Source: CAVVDY01 sp963815775 (GTDB lineage: Bacteria; Acidobacteriota; Terriglobia; Terriglobales; Acidobacteriaceae). Taken from it: DNA of 64,000 nt. The position numbers and the translations under genes are program-made. Location: the NCBI GenBank assembly GCA_963815775.1, contig CAWFIB010000010.1:447024-511023 (forward strand). Reading direction: 5' to 3'. The notes under the pieces were generated by a model. That model did not search any database. It was not told the origin of the DNA and saw only the letters and a program-made list of their open reading frames with translations. Every line of letters starts with the position of its first letter. Within the stretch, counting starts at the first letter, position 1. Of the stretch, positions 54,101 through 62,931 are shown in pieces.

Positions 54101-55378
54101 CTATTGGCCTGCGGTCCTCATCGCACCGGCAGCAGGGACTGCCTCTCCCTCGCTCTGGCCGTTGCCGACCTCGAACACCTGCACGCGGTTGTTCTGGCTG
54201 TCGGCAACATAGAGTCGACCTTCATCATCCACCCAGACGCCGCGCGGACCCTGGAATTGCCCCCGGTCCCTGCCAGCGTGTCCGAACATACTCAGGTACT
54301 GGCCATTGCGGGTGAGAATCATCACCGACGCCCCATTCACCACCGTAGCGTAGAGGTTGCCATCGTGATCGAGGGCGACCCCATTCCAGGTATCGCCAGA
54401 CTCCATGTACTCGCCGATATGGAGGGTCACGACTGGGTCGCCATCGCGGCTGAGTATGTGAAGCTCGCGACTGCCTGAGTCCAGGATGGCTACACCGGAC
54501 TCATCGGCAGCGATGGAGGTGGGATGTTCCAGGCGCACGGGGCTGGCCTGGTTGTGCAACCCTCCCAGCTGTTTCATCGGATGCCCCTGAAGATCGAACA
54601 CCAGCACCAGGTTGCTCGGAGTGTCCGCTACATAAAGGAGTCGCCCCTTACCGTCGAGCGCAATCGCAGTCGGATGCTCGAACCCTCGCTCGCCATGATA
54701 AAGGCCAATGTAGCGCTCGAATCGGCCGAGGTTGTCATAAACAAGCACGTCGCCGCCCTCGGAATCAGCAATGTAAATGTTGCCGTCGTTGTCGGCTGCC
54801 ACCCCAGCGGGCGCTTTCAGCCGGTACTGCTCGCCGCCTAAGATGCGAAACGAATGCTTGCCGGCGGGGTCGAGTACATGGACGGAACGCTCCGCCGGAT
54901 CGCTCACGATCAGACGATGCTGCGCATCGGTAGTGATATAGGTGGGCGTGCGAAGCAGGTCGGGTTCACCATAGGCAAGAGTCACTACCGAATTCAGGAT
55001 GCCCGAATAACGCCCAGAGGCTTTAGCGGTGGCGGCGCCGTGGACGGAGGGAGCAAAGTCGCGAATGATCCGTTCCCAGGAACGAATCATCCAGGGCGGA
55101 GCCGCCTCTCGGTCAACCTTGAAGGGCCCGTCTTCGACGGTCTCCTTCATCCGGCCGACACTTGAATTGTTTCGAAACCTACCTTTTCGTGTGAACGCCC
55201 CGTAATATCTGACGGCGCAACCGTTCGGCACACCGGCCTTAGCCAACGTGGATTCATGTCCTGTGGCCTGAACGCAAGTCCCTGAAGCGGGTCTGGCTGG
55301 TCCTTGGGCGAAAGAGAAGACAGAGACTACGAGACAGCAAACAACTACGGCTCCTACTTGAAGGGCACTTCGGTGCAT
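54101..55378 (-). CDS. Exported NHL-repeat beta-propeller protein
   Basis: 425 residues. A signal peptide (MHRSALQVGAVVVCCLVVSV) and a less ordered part to about residue 115 precede a six-bladed propeller of NHL repeats, each containing PxGxAxDxxGNxYxADxxxxxVxVxD-like strands: AGVAADNDGNIYIADSEGGD, PTAIALDGKGRLLYVADTPS, PTSIAADESGVAILDSGSRE and PRGVWVDDEGRLYVADSQNN. Such propellers bind peptides, RNA or sugars. A GGAG box is 9 nt before the ATG. It lies just upstream of the zinc-finger/SpoIIE gene with about 160 bp between them. Confidence 0.86.
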   Translation of the reverse strand: MHRSALQVGAVVVCCLVVSVFSFAQGPARPASGTCVQATGHESTLAKAGVPNGCAVRYYGAFTRKGRFRNNSSVGRMKETVEDGPFKVDREAAPPWMIRSWERIIRDFAPSVHGAATAKASGRYSGILNSVVTLAYGEPDLLRTPTYITTDAQHRLIVSDPAERSVHVLDPAGKHSFRILGGEQYRLKAPAGVAADNDGNIYIADSEGGDVLVYDNLGRFERYIGLYHGERGFEHPTAIALDGKGRLLYVADTPSNLVLVFDLQGHPMKQLGGLHNQASPVRLEHPTSIAADESGVAILDSGSRELHILSRDGDPVVTLHIGEYMESGDTWNGVALDHDGNLYATVVNGASVMILTRNGQYLSMFGHAGRDRGQFQGPRGVWVDDEGRLYVADSQNNRVQVFEVGNGQSEGEAVPAAGAMRTAGQ

Positions 55379-55540
55379 GTGTTCGAACTCCCGACAATCG
55401 CTGCACTAAGAGTTCGCCTCATTCCCCCGAGAGTGCAATACCAAAGTGTGAGCCTGGGCTAATAAGCGGACAAAATTCCCACTCCCGGAATTTCGGTAGT
55501 GGCACCACTGGAATCTCCGTGTTCCCACCCGCGCATTTTC

Positions 55541-56542
55541 TTAGTGCTGTTCTAATGAACTCGAATATTGAATCGCCAGCAGGGTCTCGTCGTCGGCGCG
55601 CTCGCTGCCGGCGCGGAAGAGCTCCACATGCTCGCGGCAGGCCTCGACCAGGCGCTCGGGACAGCAGATGCCCTTCTCTTCCAGAAGGCGGCGCAGCGCG
55701 TCGGTGCCGTATTCCTCGCCCGCGGGATTTTCGGCTTCGCAAACTCCGTCGGTAAATACAACCAGCGTCTGCCCGGGTTGCAGGTGGGAGCGGGTGACGG
55801 TGAATTGCTGGTCGCAGAACAGGCCGAGCGGCAGGTCGTTGCTCTCGAACAGCTCGACTTGCGACCCGCGGATGACCATGGCAGGCAGGTGCCCGGCATT
55901 GACCAGCTCAAGATTGCCCGCTGCCGAGCTGTGGCCGACGATGAGCGTCGCGTACTGCATGGGCAACTTGCTTTCGCAGAACAGGCGGTTGGCCTGCGAC
56001 AGCATCTTCTCCAGCGGCAGATTGAGCGGAACCAGCGCACGCATCATGGCGCGCAGGTTGGCAGTAAGCATGGCGGCAGCTACGCCCTTGCCAGCCACGT
56101 CGGCGATGATGAAGTACAGCCCGCCGCGATCATCGGCCAGAACGTCGCAGTAGTCGCCGCCCACAACGCCGGCCGGGCGGTAGTGATAGGCGATCTCAAA
56201 GCCGGGGATCGAGATGTCGGCCGCGGGCAGCAGCCCGTTCTGAATCCGCGCGGCGAGCTCAAGGTCGTATTCCAGGGCGCGCTGCTGGTTGGGCGTAAGG
56301 CAGCCCAGACAAATCGAGGTGAGGGGGTCGCGCAAAATGCGCTCTTCTTCGACCGTCTCGTGGCAGACCTCGCAGATACCGAGCGTGCCATTGTCAATGC
56401 GCGCCAGAGCATGGTCGACCTGCGCCAGCAGCTCGCTGAGCTGCTGGGAGTGGTTGTGCTCCATGACGTTTTCGAGACGCTCGCGACGGGACAACAAGTC
56501 GCCTCGTACGGTTTGCAGGAAGGGCGTTTCTGCGGTTGCCAT
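55541..56542 (-). CDS. DksA/TraR-type zinc-finger fused to SpoIIE-family phosphatase
   Basis: 333 residues. The first part (about 15-85) resembles a DksA/TraR C4 zinc finger with its preceding helices: ALARIDNGTLGICEVCHETV and ILRDPLTSICLGCLTPNQQR give CxxC...CxxC. A SpoIIE/PP2C phosphatase domain follows from about 95: ELAARIQNGLLPAADISIPG, VGGDYCDVLADDRGGLYFII, ADVAGKGVAAAMLTANLRAM, VFTDGVCEAENPAGEEYG and the terminal ADDETLLAI. RsbU/SpoIIE-type enzymes dephosphorylate anti-anti-sigma factors in stress or polymerase partner-switching. The ATG at 56542 has an AAGGTGG box. No RsbV/RsbW partner is nearby. Confidence 0.85.
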   Translation of the reverse strand: MATAETPFLQTVRGDLLSRRERLENVMEHNHSQQLSELLAQVDHALARIDNGTLGICEVCHETVEEERILRDPLTSICLGCLTPNQQRALEYDLELAARIQNGLLPAADISIPGFEIAYHYRPAGVVGGDYCDVLADDRGGLYFIIADVAGKGVAAAMLTANLRAMMRALVPLNLPLEKMLSQANRLFCESKLPMQYATLIVGHSSAAGNLELVNAGHLPAMVIRGSQVELFESNDLPLGLFCDQQFTVTRSHLQPGQTLVVFTDGVCEAENPAGEEYGTDALRRLLEEKGICCPERLVEACREHVELFRAGSERADDETLLAIQYSSSLEQH

Positions 56543-56696
56543 AGTAACCACCTTATGTAGGTTAGACAGTTAGACCAATTATCAGGATTCAGTCTTTTCT
56601 TCGCTAATTCTTCGATCCGGAATCCGGCGACGTAGACCATCGTATACCCGCGGAGGGAGGGACGAACCCCGATTCTTGCGGGCAAAAGACTTGGGT

Positions 56697-56850
56697 TTCA
56701 CCACGGAGGCACGGAGGGCACGGAGGAATTTAAGTTAACCACCGAGGCACGGGGACACAGAGAAAGATTGGCCTTGCATTTGCGGCGCACGTCCCGCCGT
56801 TTCGCTCCAGATCTCAACTTTGAAATCCTCTGTGTCTCGGTGGTTCAAAG
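56697..56850. repeat. CACCACGGAGGCACGG-type repeat, inverted copies
   Basis: Plus-strand copies at about 56698-56735 (CACCACGGAGGCACGGAGGG) and 56739-56763, and an inverted partner at about 56831-56850 (CTCTGTGTCTCGGTGGTTC). Same family as the larger inverted repeat at 61246-61448. Confidence 0.6.
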
Positions 56851-56877
56851 GTTTGGCCGAGGCCGTATGCTGCAAGC

Positions 56878-57528
56878 ATGTGGTACGAAACCTACCAGCG
56901 CCGCAGGCGGCTTACGCGGGCTGAACTGTTATGGAGAGCGGTCTTCATTATCGCGGTGGGCGTCCTCGCCACAGCCGCTGCCGCGCTGTGGTGGCACCGC
57001 TACACCGGCACGCCCGAGTACTCGCTCTCGCAGCTCGGCAAGGCAGTAAAAGCTAAGAACTATGGAGCGGCCGCGAAGTATGTCGATGAAGAGCGCATCT
57101 CCGCCGACATCGCCAGGTCGCTGACCGATGTGCTGGTGACCAAGTACACAAAGAAGTTTCAGAATGATCCTTTCCCGTTTACCGAGAGCCGGATCGAGTT
57201 GCTGCAGAAGATGGCTCCGCGATTCGACAACTGGGCCCAGATCGGAGTGCGCAATGCGATTCGGCTGCTGCTGAGTGGAAACGGGATTTTGACCGGCTCA
57301 ACAGGATTCAAGGCAATCGACGTGCACAACTTCTCGGGGCTGCATGCGGTGCGCTCGGAAATGCACGGGGAGGAAGCGGACGTAATCGTCTCGGGGCTTC
57401 CGCAACCGAATCCGCTTGACCTGACGGAGATCAGGATTCGCATGCAGCGTGTTCCCGGAACACGTTACTGGCGCATCGAGGAGGTGCCAGATGCGAGGCC
57501 GATCTTTCAGAAGTACTTTGGGGAATAG
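56878..57528 (+). CDS. Single-pass membrane protein (DUF2939-like)
   Basis: 216 residues. One membrane helix near residue 22 (LLWRAVFIIAVGVLATAAAA) follows a basic N-terminus. The extracytoplasmic domain opens with YSLSQLGKAVKAKNYGAAAK YVDEERI (residues 50-77), a pattern seen in DUF2939 proteins, and continues with a beta-rich C-terminal half ending in RYWRIEEVPDARPIFQKYFG. Function unknown. It precedes the VapBC pair with its own promoter region. Confidence 0.7.
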   Translation: MWYETYQRRRRLTRAELLWRAVFIIAVGVLATAAAALWWHRYTGTPEYSLSQLGKAVKAKNYGAAAKYVDEERISADIARSLTDVLVTKYTKKFQNDPFPFTESRIELLQKMAPRFDNWAQIGVRNAIRLLLSGNGILTGSTGFKAIDVHNFSGLHAVRSEMHGEEADVIVSGLPQPNPLDLTEIRIRMQRVPGTRYWRIEEVPDARPIFQKYFGE

Positions 57529-57547
57529 TACATTGCAGCCAGCCTGA

Positions 57548-57579
57548 TTGACTCATGCCTATGAGTCGATTAGACTCAT
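57548..57579 (+). promoter_or_regulatory. Promoter and operator of the VapBC pair
   Basis: Three TGACTCAT/ATGAGTC half-sites lie in a row: ACTCAT at 57551-57556, ATGAGT at 57561-57566 (together an inverted repeat), and GACTCAT at 57573-57579. TTGACT (57548) and TAGACT (57571) are 17 bp apart and resemble -35 and -10 boxes, so the transcript would start at or near the ATG at 57583; no ribosome-binding site precedes that ATG. Confidence 0.55.
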
Positions 57580-57582
57580 AAT

Positions 57583-57840
57583 ATGGCTAAACGGCTACAA
57601 GTGATCTTGCAGGATCCGGAGTATCGGGAGATCCAGAAAGCTGCCCGCGCGCGGCAGATGTCAATCGCGGAGTGGGTGCGGCAAGCTCTGCAGGCCGTGC
57701 GCCGGCAAGAGCCGGCGGGAAGCGTCAGCAAGAAGATGGCGGCCATTCGCCTGGCGACGCAGCATGAGTTCCCGTCTGGCGATATCGATGCCATGCTTGA
57801 CGAGATTGAAGCAGGATATGGAGCAAATACGGGCTCGTGA
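57583..57840 (+). CDS. VapB-type antitoxin (ribbon-helix-helix)
   Basis: 85 residues. The N-terminus (KRLQVILQDPEYREIQKAAR then ARQMSIAEWVRQALQAVRRQ) is a ribbon-helix-helix DNA-binding domain; the C-terminal half (FPSGDIDAMLDEIEAGYG) would wrap around the toxin. It should bind the half-sites at 57551-57579 and repress its own operon. It lacks a Shine-Dalgarno box and may be translated from a leaderless mRNA. It overlaps the toxin start by 4 bp (GTGA). Confidence 0.82.
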   Translation: MAKRLQVILQDPEYREIQKAARARQMSIAEWVRQALQAVRRQEPAGSVSKKMAAIRLATQHEFPSGDIDAMLDEIEAGYGANTGS

Positions 57841-58232
57841 TCTTGGTCGACTCCAATGTGCCCATGTACCTGGTTGGGGCTTCACACCCTCACAAGGTTG
57901 ACGCCCAGAGGCTGCTTGAACGATTGGTTCGCAACGGTGAGCGTCTGGTTACGGACGCTGAGGTACTTCAAGAAATACTGCACCGCTATGTCGCCATTGA
58001 TCGGCGCGACGCAATTCAACCAGCTTTCGACGTGCTGCTGGATATAACAGACGAGGTTTTATCGATCACCGAGGGGACCGTCGAGCGCGCTAAGCAGGTC
58101 GTGCTCGGCTACCGCCGCCTCTCCGCCCGCGATGCTGTGCATGTTGCCATCATGGAAGAGCATGGCATCGAACGCATTCTCAGCTTTGATTCGGGATTCG
58201 ACTCGTTTCCCGGCATTGAGCGGCTTTCCTGA
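57837..58232 (+). CDS. VapC-type PIN-domain toxin
   Basis: 131 residues from a GTG start inside the antitoxin stop codon. The PIN-domain acidic residues are in MILVDSNVPMYLVG (first Asp), DAEVLQEILHRY (Glu), LSARDAVHVAIMEEHG (Asp) and ILSFDSGFDSFPG (final Asp pair), so the nuclease site appears complete. VapC toxins cut tRNA or rRNA when freed from VapB. It ends 1 bp from the end of the convergent alaS. Confidence 0.87.
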   Translation: MILVDSNVPMYLVGASHPHKVDAQRLLERLVRNGERLVTDAEVLQEILHRYVAIDRRDAIQPAFDVLLDITDEVLSITEGTVERAKQVVLGYRRLSARDAVHVAIMEEHGIERILSFDSGFDSFPGIERLS

Positions 58233-58233
58233 C

Positions 58234-61210
58234 TCACCCCAGCAATGTGCTAATCACGTCATAGCTGGCAGCCAAGGCTGAATCGAGGGCTGCGGGATCT
58301 TTGCCTCCGGCCTCGGCCATGTCGGGGCGGCCGCCGCCGGAGCCGCCGACTTTCTTCGCGACTTCGGCGATGATCTTGCCCGCCTGCACGCGCGCGGTCA
58401 GGTCTTTGGTGACGCCGACGATGAGCGCGACGCGGCCATCCTGCACCGAGCCCAGTACCACCACCCCGGAGCCCAGCTTGTTACGCAGGTTGTCGATGAG
58501 CGTCCGCAGTTGCGGGCGTTCGAGGTTGTCGGCGCGCGTGGCCAGGACCTTGACGCCTTTTACTTCGCGCACGTTTTCTGTCGCCGCAGAGACGGACGAG
58601 GCCGCGGACTTCATGCGGGCCTGATCGAGTTCCTTGCGCAGCTTCTTCAGTTCTTCTTCGCGGCGTTCGAGCTCGCGCTTCAGCGCTTCGGCAGGAGATT
58701 CGTCATCACCGCGCACCAGGGTGGCGACGACGTTCTCCAGTTGATGGTCTTTGCGGAAGTGGCGCAGCGAGCCTTCGCCGGTCACGGCTTCCAGACGGCG
58801 CACGCCGCTGGAGACACTTCCCTCTTTGAGAATCTTGATCAGGCCGATCTCGCCGGTGGCGGCGGTGTGCGTACCGCCGCAGAGCTCGGTGGAGAAGTCG
58901 CCGATGCGGATGACACGCACGCGATCGCCATACTTTTCGCCGAACAGCGCCATCGCCTTGTATTCATTGATGGCCACATCGATGGGCACGTCGGCGATGA
59001 CCTCGACGCGGTCATTGCGCAGGACTTCTTTGTTAGCGAGGTCTTCGATGTCCTGCAATTCCTCATCGGCCAGCGAGGCGAAGTGCGAGAAGTCAAAGCG
59101 CAGGTGGCCGGGATCGACCAGCGAGCCTGCCTGCTTCACATGCGTGCCCAAGACTTCGCGCAGTGCGGCGTGCAGCAGATGCGTGCCGGTGTGGTTGCGC
59201 ATGGTGGCGCGGCGGACGTCGTTGCGTTGACCTTGGCGTCGAGCTTGTCGCCCACATGGATGGTCTGCCGGGCGATGATTTTTGTGCGCGCGAACGCCTT
59301 GCACGGGATAAGCGACGCCCTCGACATCGGCAACCAGCGTGTTGTGATCGTCGGCATAGAGCAGCCTACGTCGCCGACCTGGCCTCCGGATTCGGCGTAG
59401 AAGGGCGTGTGGTCGAGCACGATTTCGCCGCGCTCGCCGGGCTTGAAGCTCCTGGCGCGCCAGACTGCCTGTCGCCAGATGTGTGCGGCCTTGATGATGG
59501 CCAGCGAAATCGCATGCCGGTGGAACGGGACGTCTGCTTGTAGCCTCTCGATACAGGGTTTCGGCAGACGGAGAGGTAGATGCGGACTTGCAGTGGCCTT
59601 GGCCCGACCCTTCCAGGAAGCCTGCGCGCGCGCGGCGCTGCTCTTCCATGGCAGCGCTATCGAAGCCAGCAGCGTCGAACGTCATCCCGGCGTCGCGAGC
59701 AGCGTCCTCGATGAAGTCCAATGGCAGCCCAAATGTGTCGTACAGTCGGAAAGCTTCATCCCCTGGAAATACTGGGCGGCATCTGAAGATAACTGCTGCT
59801 TCAAGTCACTGGAGCGAATTCGGATCTGACGTCGTAGCCGTGCCGTTGCAAGTATTCTGATGGCCCGCTCGAACTCGATTCCACTCCGGCTCCGTCCCGG
59901 AATTAGAGCAGTACGCAGTCACGGGCAAGTGCAATGTCTGTCATCGAAGAAGTGGGCATCGTTGTGAACGATTTCTCGTACTGCGCCTGACACCATGCGT
60001 CTGCGTCCTCGATGCGCACGTGAAATCGCTTCCAGTCTTCAGTCCAAGAGCAAGAGTGTGAGCAAACCGCGTCTCTTCGCCTTTGATCGTGTCCGACCAC
60101 GCGATGCGTTGACTCGATCAGTTCGGGATATGCATCCTTCATCAGGTCACGCACAGCAAAGACCATCTCGAACAGAAACGGCTTCTCCTGACCCAACAGT
60201 CGCCCATGTCGAATCGCGCGCCGAATGATCTTGCGCAGCACGTAGCCGCGGCCTTCATTCGAGGGCAGCACGCCGTCAGAGATGAGGAACGTTGCCGCGC
60301 GCGCATGGTCGGCGATGACGCGCAATGATGCCGCCTGATGGTGCTGCTCTTCGACATCCTCGCGCTTCATCTCTTCGTCGACCGAGACTCCTGTCAGCTC
60401 GGCCGCTCTCTTGATTAGCGGCACGAACAAATCGGTGTCGTAGTTTGAGATGACGCCTTGCAATACAGCAGTCACGCGCTCCAGGCCCGCGCCAGTATCG
60501 ATCGAGGGCTTGGGTAGCGGGGTGAGCTCTCCGCTGGGCTGCTTGTCGAACTGCATGAAGACGAGGTTCCAGATCTCGACGTAGCGGCCGCACTCGCAGC
60601 CAAACTGGCAGTCGGTATGTCCGGCATCGCTAGCGGCGGGGCCCATGTCGTAGTGGATCTCGCTGCAGGGGCCGCAGGGGCCGGTGTCGCCCATCATCCA
60701 GAAGTTGTCTTTCATGCCGAGCTCGTAAATGCGCTCGGGCGCGACGCCGGTTGCGATCCAGTGCTCGTAGGCTTCGTCGTCGCGGGCAATGCCGTTCTCG
60801 CCCTTGAAGATGGTCGCGAAGAGCCGGTCTTTGGGAATGCCGAACCAATCCGGCGAGGTTACCAGCTCCCAGGCGTAGGCGATGGCGTCTTTCTTGAAGT
60901 AGTCGCCGAAGCTGAAGTTGCCCAGCATCTCGAAGAAGGTGTGATGGCGATTGGTGAAGCCGACGTTCTCGAGATCGTTGTGCTTACCGCCCGCGCGCAC
61001 GCACTTCTGCGAGGTCGTGGCGCGCGAGTAGTCGCGCTTCTCGATGCCCAGGAAGACGTCCTTGAACTGGTTCATGCCGGCGTTGGTGAACAGCAGCGTG
61101 GGATCGTTCGCGGGGACGAGCGAGGAGGAGTGGACAATCTTGTGCCCCTTCTGCTCGAAGAAGCGCAAGAACATGGAGCGGACTTCAGAACCTGTGGGTT
61201 TGGTGGGCAT
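58234..61210 (-). pseudogene. alaS: Alanyl-tRNA synthetase with disrupted central part
   Basis: The first about 370 codons (61210 to about 60095) are intact: class II core NDPTLLFTNAGMNQFKDVFL, RVRAGGKHNDLENVGF-like region, IDTGAGLERV, LISDGVLPSNEGRGYVLRKI. The last about 330 codons (about 59225 to 58234) are intact too: editing site MRNHTGTHLLHAALREVL, ELCGGTHTAATGEIGLIK, then the DHHA1 domain. Between them the AlaS sequence can be followed only by changing frame: TIKGEETRFAHTLALGLK (about 60060), AFRLYDTFGLPLDFIEDAAR (about 59730), PGERGEIVLDHTPFYAESGG (about 59400), LLYADDHNTLVADVEG (59340) and IIARQTIHVGDKLDAKVNA (59260). About 200 bp (59800-60020) match nothing in AlaS. Total 2977 bp is longer than normal and not a multiple of three. 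Local sequence error or a true pseudogene are both possible. Confidence 0.85.
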
Positions 61211-61245
61211 GTGCAATATTTAGTGTAATTGGCGGCAAGCTGGTT

Positions 61246-61448
61246 CACCACCGAGGACACGGAGGAATTGGATCACCACAGAGGCACAGAGACACAGAGG
61301 AGAAATCAGGGGCAAGCAAGAAATTCGAATCAGAAACAGTCGATGCTGAGGCAAGCAGTTTCGTCCTTTCGGCATCTTTTCAAGCTCGTTCCCTCTCTGT
61401 GCCTCTGTGCCTCTTGTGGTAGATCAAGTACTCCGTGCCTCCGTGGTG
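61246..61448. repeat. Large inverted repeat of the CACAGAGGCACAGAG family
   Basis: Left arm 61246-61303 (CACCACCGAGGACACGGAGG ... CACAGAGACACAGAGG) and right arm 61392-61448 (CCCTCTCTGTGCCTCTGTGC ... CTCCGTGCCTCCGTGGTG) are inverted copies about 57 bp long around a roughly 88-bp loop. It lies between alaS and the small gene at 61549. Related copies are at 56697 and, weakly, after 63590. Confidence 0.7.
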
Positions 61449-61548
61449 AAGTCCGTCCCGGCACCCGGGTCGCCAATTGACCGGGGCGGGGTAATGAAAC
61501 CATAATGCAAGTGCTCAGCGATTTCCGTAGCGCACAAGGTGGTTCAAC

Positions 61549-61785
61549 GTGGACACGCAGAAAACGAACGACCGCGGCCGCTTTCAGACCGCGGGCGAGC
61601 GGCTGGACAGCATACTCGGCGATGCCTCCAAGCAGGTCGAGCAGCAGACCCAGGCGCTCATCGATTACATCAACGACGCAGTGGTGCCCATGATTCGGGA
61701 GAACTCGGGCAAGGGGCTGCACGTGGCGGCCGACAAGCTGAAAGAGTTCGCCAATTATATGGACTCGAAGAAAGAGCAGAAGTAG
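61549..61785 (+). CDS. Small helical protein
   Basis: 78 residues from a GTG start with an AAGGTGG box 6 nt upstream. Predicted to be almost entirely helical (GERLDSILGDASKQVEQQTQ, IDYINDAVVPMIRENSGKGL, AADKLKEFANYMDSKKEQK), acidic to neutral, soluble. It resembles small acidobacterial proteins of unknown role. It may be cotranscribed with the RlpA gene 310 bp downstream, though repeats intervene. Confidence 0.65.
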   Translation: MDTQKTNDRGRFQTAGERLDSILGDASKQVEQQTQALIDYINDAVVPMIRENSGKGLHVAADKLKEFANYMDSKKEQK

Positions 61786-61828
61786 GGCGGCCCTTCAGGC
61801 ATACATCAGCCGCTATCGTTAATGGTTG

Positions 61829-62030
61829 TCATCCTGAGCGAAGCGAAGGACCTGCTGTTATTCTGTCGCCGGAAGGGACTGGCTCGCCCTTTGTCGAACT
61901 CTACCCAGCGCCTCCCGGGTTGTTGCGAAACATGTGTCGTCGGCTGAAACCGACTCTGGACTTCCCACTTGCACCCATCCCAGCGCTGAAGCGCTGGGCT
62001 AAGCTCTATTGTCCCTACGGGACGGATGCA
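61829..62030. repeat. Dispersed repeats before the RlpA-like gene
   Basis: GTCATCCTGAGCGAAGCGAA at about 61828 is the inverse of the GCTTCGCTCGGGATGACA elements near 47075 and 47155. CAGCGC-TGAA-GCGCTG (61981-61996) and GTCCC-TAC-GGGAC (62011-62023) are short hairpins of the tetraloop family. Confidence 0.5.
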
Positions 62031-62096
62031 TGGGTTGCCCCAGCATGTCGGTTAAGCAGGGAGCTTCGTAACAGCCTCTTCCACGCTGGGCTGGAA

Positions 62097-62828
62097 TTGT
62101 TCAGGGCCGCTCTAATTGTCTGCGTCGCCGGAGGAGTTTTCTTGCTCTCCGCCTGCGGGCATAAAAAGACGGCGGTGCACATTCCGCCTCCACCGACTGT
62201 CACCGCCAATCCGCCGGGATCGACCGAGGCTGGCACCAGGCACGCGCCCCCGCCGATCGCAGAGACTGGCAAGCATCACAAACCGATCTACGTTGAGACC
62301 GGACTGGCAAGCTGGTATGGCCCGCCGTATCACCACCGCCGGGGGGCCAATGGCGAGATCTACGATCAGAACGCGCTGACCGCCGCGCACCGCACACTGC
62401 CGATGAACTCAGTGGTGCGGGTGACCAATGAGAGCACGAAGCATTCCGTGGTGGTACGCATCACCGACCGTGGACCGTTTGTGGAGGACCGCGTGATCGA
62501 CCTGTCGCTGGCAGCGGCGAAGGCAGTGGATGTGTGGCGTCCGGGGACGGCGATGGTCAAGATTGAGGTGCTCTCAGCCCCCGCTCCAATCGCCGACGGC
62601 GGACGCTGGTGCGTGCAGATAGGCGCCTTCCAAAGCCAGCGCGCGGCCCACAAGCTGAAAGAGAAGCTGCAGGACCACTATCAAAGCGCGCAGGTGATCC
62701 AGTTCACCGGGCCAACGGGCGAGTGGGTGCGGATCCGTCCGGAAGGTGGCGATAAGCGCAAGGCACAGGAAGTCGCCAGCAAGACGCATGTGAAAGAGGG
62801 CGGGGTGTTTCTGGTGAGGCTCGACTAG
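62097..62828 (+). CDS. RlpA-like septal-ring lipoprotein with SPOR domain
   Basis: About 243 residues from an inferred TTG start; the frame is open far upstream but crosses repeats. A lipoprotein signal ends in the lipobox LLSAC. The RlpA double-psi beta-barrel follows (ETGLASWYGPPYHHRRGANG, LTAAHRTLPMNSVVRVTNES, VVRITDRGPFVEDRVIDLSL) and contains the conserved GLASWYG, H and D of lytic transglycosylases. A C-terminal SPOR domain (GRWCVQIGAFQSQRAAHKLK) binds denuded peptidoglycan at the septum. No usual RodA/MreB cell-shape genes are adjacent. Confidence 0.88.
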   Translation: MFRAALIVCVAGGVFLLSACGHKKTAVHIPPPPTVTANPPGSTEAGTRHAPPPIAETGKHHKPIYVETGLASWYGPPYHHRRGANGEIYDQNALTAAHRTLPMNSVVRVTNESTKHSVVVRITDRGPFVEDRVIDLSLAAAKAVDVWRPGTAMVKIEVLSAPAPIADGGRWCVQIGAFQSQRAAHKLKEKLQDHYQSAQVIQFTGPTGEWVRIRPEGGDKRKAQEVASKTHVKEGGVFLVRLD

Positions 62829-62931
62829 AGACTCCGTAGTATATCTCCAGTAACCAAAATGACCGTTACCAGACTTTAGCTTTAAGCTATACACCTATAT
62901 CCAACGCCAGGATCTGCGGCATACTCAGTGT

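Noticed and set aside
58510..59400. 296-residue plus-strand frame within alaS
   Set aside because: Mirror of the intact AlaS C-terminal coding sequence; no domain.
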